A DNA stretch of 64,000 nucleotides. Source: Vogesella aquatica. GTDB taxonomy: Bacteria; Pseudomonadota; Gammaproteobacteria; Burkholderiales; Chromobacteriaceae. The first letter of the stretch is position 1; the number at the start of each line of letters is the position of its first letter. The stretch covers positions 80,250 to 144,249 of the forward strand of contig NZ_JAQQLF010000012.1 of NCBI RefSeq assembly GCF_028548455.1. The letters are read 5' to 3'. A program made the translations under genes and the position numbers. The notes beneath the pieces are model-generated. The model made no database searches. It saw only the letters and a list, made by a program, of their open reading frames with translations, and was not told the origin of the DNA. Positions 62,060 to 64,000 of the stretch are shown one piece after another.

Positions 62060-63643
62060 TTACTTTTGCGGCGTCAGGATGGTGTCGCTGCTTTGCGGCA
62101 GTGTTTCGGGGTAGTCGCGGCTGAAATGCAAGCCACGGCTTTCCTTGCGTGCCAGGGCGGAACGCACAATCAGTTCGGCGGTTTGTACCAGGTTGCGTAG
62201 CTCAACCAGGTCGTTGGTAATGTGGAAGTTGCTGTAATACTCGTCAATTTCCTCATTCAGCAGCTTGATGCGGTTCAGTGCGCGTTCCAGGCGCTTGTTG
62301 GTGCGCACGATGCCCACGTAGTCCCACATCGCACGGCGTAGCTCGTCCCAGTTGTGCGAGATCACTACCTCCTCGTCGGTATCGGTCACACGGCTATCGT
62401 CCCAGTCCGGAATGGTGGGCTGTTTTACCGGTGCCGCCGCATTGATGTCGGCAGCGGCCGCTTTGCCGATTACCATGCACTCCAGCAGCGAGTTGCTGGC
62501 CAGGCGGTTCGCGCCGTGCAGGCCGGTGCAGGCTACTTCACCTACGGCGTACAAGCCTTCCACGTCAGTGCGCCCCTCCAGGTCGGTAATCAGGCCGCCG
62601 CAGGTATAGTGTGCCGCCGGCACCACAGGGATAGGCTGCTGGGTAATGTCTATGCCCAGCTCCAGGCAGTGGGCGTAGATATTGGGGAAGTGCTCCTGGA
62701 TAAAGCTGGCCGGCTTGTACGAGATGTCCAGGTACACGCAGTCCAGCCCGTGCTTTTTCATCTCGAAGTCAATCGCCCGGGCCACTACGTCGCGCGGCGC
62801 CAGTTCGGCGCGCTCGTCGTGGTGCGGCATGAAGCGGGTGCCATCCGGCAGGCGCAGGATGCCGCCTTCGCCGCGCACCGCTTCGGAAATCAGGAAAGAT
62901 TTGCTGTGCGGGTGGTACAAGCAGGTGGGGTGGAACTGGATGAACTCCATATTGCCCACACGGCAGCCGGCACGCCAGCCCATGGCAATGCCGTCACCGG
63001 TGGCGGTATCAGGGTTGGTGGTATACAGGTAAACCTTGCCAGCACCGCCGGAAGCCAGAATGGTATGGTTGGCCGCAATAGTCACCACCTGGTCTGCCAG
63101 TTTGTCCAGCGCGTATACACCGTAGCAGCGCTTGCCTTCCAGCCCTAGCTTGGCACTGGTAATCAGGTCTACCGCAATAAAGTCTTCCAGTACCGTAATT
63201 TGCGGGTGGGCTTTAATCTTCTGCCCCAGCGTACTGGTAACGGCAGCGCCGGTCGCATCGGCGGCGTGAATGATGCGACGATGACTGTGGCCGCCTTCGC
63301 GCGTCAGGTGAAAGCCGGTCTGGTGGCTGTCATCGCGCGTAAACGGCACGCCCAGGTCCACCAGCCAGTCGATCGCCTCTTTCGAGTTCTCAACGATAAA
63401 GCGTGTTGTCTCCTCATTGCACAGCCCTGCGCCGGCAATCAGGGTATCGCTTATATGCTGTTCTACCGAATCCCCCGTATCCAGAACGGCAGCAATGCCA
63501 CCTTGCGCATAGCTGGAGCTGCCCTCCAGCAAGTCGCGTTTGGTAATCAGGCCTACCTTGCGGGTTTCAGCCAAATGCAGCGCCAGCGTCATGCCTGCCA
63601 GGCCGCTGCCAATAATCAGCACATCAAACTTGAGAGTGGTCAT
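62060..63643 (-). CDS. nadB: L-aspartate oxidase
   Basis: A 527-residue FAD enzyme that oxidises L-aspartate to iminoaspartate, the first step of de novo NAD synthesis. The FAD motif is [19 protein letters not shown], and active-site words are [30 protein letters not shown] and [44 protein letters not shown]. The C-terminal helical domain is present. The start at 63643 follows AAGG. nadA and nadC are not in the window. Confidence 0.96.
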   Translation of the reverse strand: MTTLKFDVLIIGSGLAGMTLALHLAETRKVGLITKRDLLEGSSSYAQGGIAAVLDTGDSVEQHISDTLIAGAGLCNEETTRFIVENSKEAIDWLVDLGVPFTRDDSHQTGFHLTREGGHSHRRIIHAADATGAAVTSTLGQKIKAHPQITVLEDFIAVDLITSAKLGLEGKRCYGVYALDKLADQVVTIAANHTILASGGAGKVYLYTTNPDTATGDGIAMGWRAGCRVGNMEFIQFHPTCLYHPHSKSFLISEAVRGEGGILRLPDGTRFMPHHDERAELAPRDVVARAIDFEMKKHGLDCVYLDISYKPASFIQEHFPNIYAHCLELGIDITQQPIPVVPAAHYTCGGLITDLEGRTDVEGLYAVGEVACTGLHGANRLASNSLLECMVIGKAAAADINAAAPVKQPTIPDWDDSRVTDTDEEVVISHNWDELRRAMWDYVGIVRTNKRLERALNRIKLLNEEIDEYYSNFHITNDLVELRNLVQTAELIVRSALARKESRGLHFSRDYPETLPQSSDTILTPQK

Positions 63644-63724
63644 TACCTTGGGTTGCGATCGTCGCATACAGTCGATAAACAAGGCCTAAAGGGTAGCAGA
63701 GCCCGGCCTTACTGTCTTTTACTG

Positions 63725-63750
63725 AAAGTTGGCCGCCTGCGGCCAACTTT
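63725..63750 (+). terminator. word-pair hairpin terminator before the rRNA promoter
   Basis: AAAGTTGGCCGC and GCGGCCAACTTT form a 12-bp perfect stem with a 2-nt loop and TTTTTT tail. It is oriented to stop rightward transcription about 70 bp before the rRNA promoter. Confidence 0.82.
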
Positions 63751-63818
63751 TTTGCTTTTCGTAGCCGTTGCAAATCAACACCTTAAGCAAATACTTGCAG
63801 TTTATTGCGGGGTAAGTG

Positions 63819-63847
63819 TTGACGCCCTTTGTCTGTCTGGGTATAGT
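63819..63847 (+). promoter_or_regulatory. ribosomal RNA operon promoter
   Basis: TTGACG and TATAGT are 17 nt apart, followed by a GC-rich discriminator. It drives the leader and the rRNA genes that lie beyond the right edge. Confidence 0.85.
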
Positions 63848-63858
63848 TCGCCTCCTCA

Positions 63859-64000
63859 GCTGACGACGCAAACGAAACAAGCAGTCAGCACCGCTCTTTA
63901 ACAGACCAAATAACCGATAGGTGTAAGTGTCTGGCTAAGCCAAATACTTGCACTGCAAAGATTTAGAGAAACGATGTTTCTTTGAACTTGCGTGCCAAAA
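63859..64000 (+). other. rRNA operon leader with boxB/boxA antitermination signals
   Basis: GCTGAC..GTCAGC (63859-63889) is a boxB-like stem, followed directly by boxA GCTCTTTAACA (63893-63903). This is the standard beta- and gammaproteobacterial rrn leader. The remaining 100 nt to the window end are leader; the 16S gene itself has not started. Confidence 0.85.

Overview
The window is GC-rich chromosomal DNA (by eye well over 60% GC) from a betaproteobacterium. The most likely placement is Neisseriales, for example a Chromobacteriaceae genus such as Vogesella or Pseudogulbenkiania. That placement is an inference from gene content (a PhaM-type protein, an xseB-ispA-dxs order, FolE2, hopanoid-type squalene genes, a DctPQM TRAP system) and not from a marker gene. 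Almost everything is ordinary housekeeping and metabolism. I recognise no prophage, CRISPR array, complete insertion sequence or defence island.

Layout. 1-4.2 kb: a MerR regulator, a small chorismate mutase-like/VOC pair, then thiolase and acyl-CoA dehydrogenase with a perfect MerR-type palindrome in front. 4.2-14.4 kb: dsbD, an alpha/beta hydrolase, folE2 with a Zur-like box, a DUF4010-type membrane protein, xseB-ispA-dxs (isoprenoid precursors), a TerC protein and an SDR. 14.4-22.4 kb: a repeat-bounded spacer, a two-receiver diguanylate cyclase, valS, and a repeat-rich 1.3 kb island around two orphan ORFs, one of them strikingly AT-rich; then a periplasmic binding protein and tRNA-Glu/tRNA-Ala. 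22.5-29.6 kb: hpnCDE (squalene synthesis) with an SDR and a lipoprotein, radA, an ECF sigma/anti-sigma pair and a DUF2325 gene behind Fur-like boxes. 29.8-38.9 kb: a TetR-controlled EmrAB-OMF efflux operon, an EF-hand protein, an ABC1/UbiB kinase and a lysine-tailed NlpC/P60 protein. 39-50 kb: lolCD, an MscS channel, a FixJ-type regulator, nudB, a response regulator plus a 1428-residue hybrid kinase, and an SRAP protein. 50-64 kb: dnaE, phaM, maeB, the DctPQM transporter with a divergent sensor kinase, nadB, and finally the promoter and boxA leader of a ribosomal RNA operon that runs off the right edge.

Gene cooperation. Dxs and IspA make farnesyl diphosphate, which HpnC, HpnD and HpnE turn into squalene. 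FolE2 and NudB act at the first two steps of folate synthesis. DctPQM imports C4-dicarboxylates, which MaeB can decarboxylate.

The most unusual signal is not a gene. An 11-13 bp word, AAGGTTGGCCGCA (core TTGGCCGCA), occurs about 40 times on both strands. It lies inside coding sequence (as Leu-Ala-Ala or Ala-Ala-Asn) and as closely spaced inverted pairs that form hairpins between genes. This is the same architecture as DNA uptake sequences in Neisseria and Haemophilus, but with an unrelated word. A second signal is a pair of roughly 116-141 bp MITE-like elements flanked by CTAG, one of which sits exactly in what appears to have been a shared stop codon of two convergent genes.
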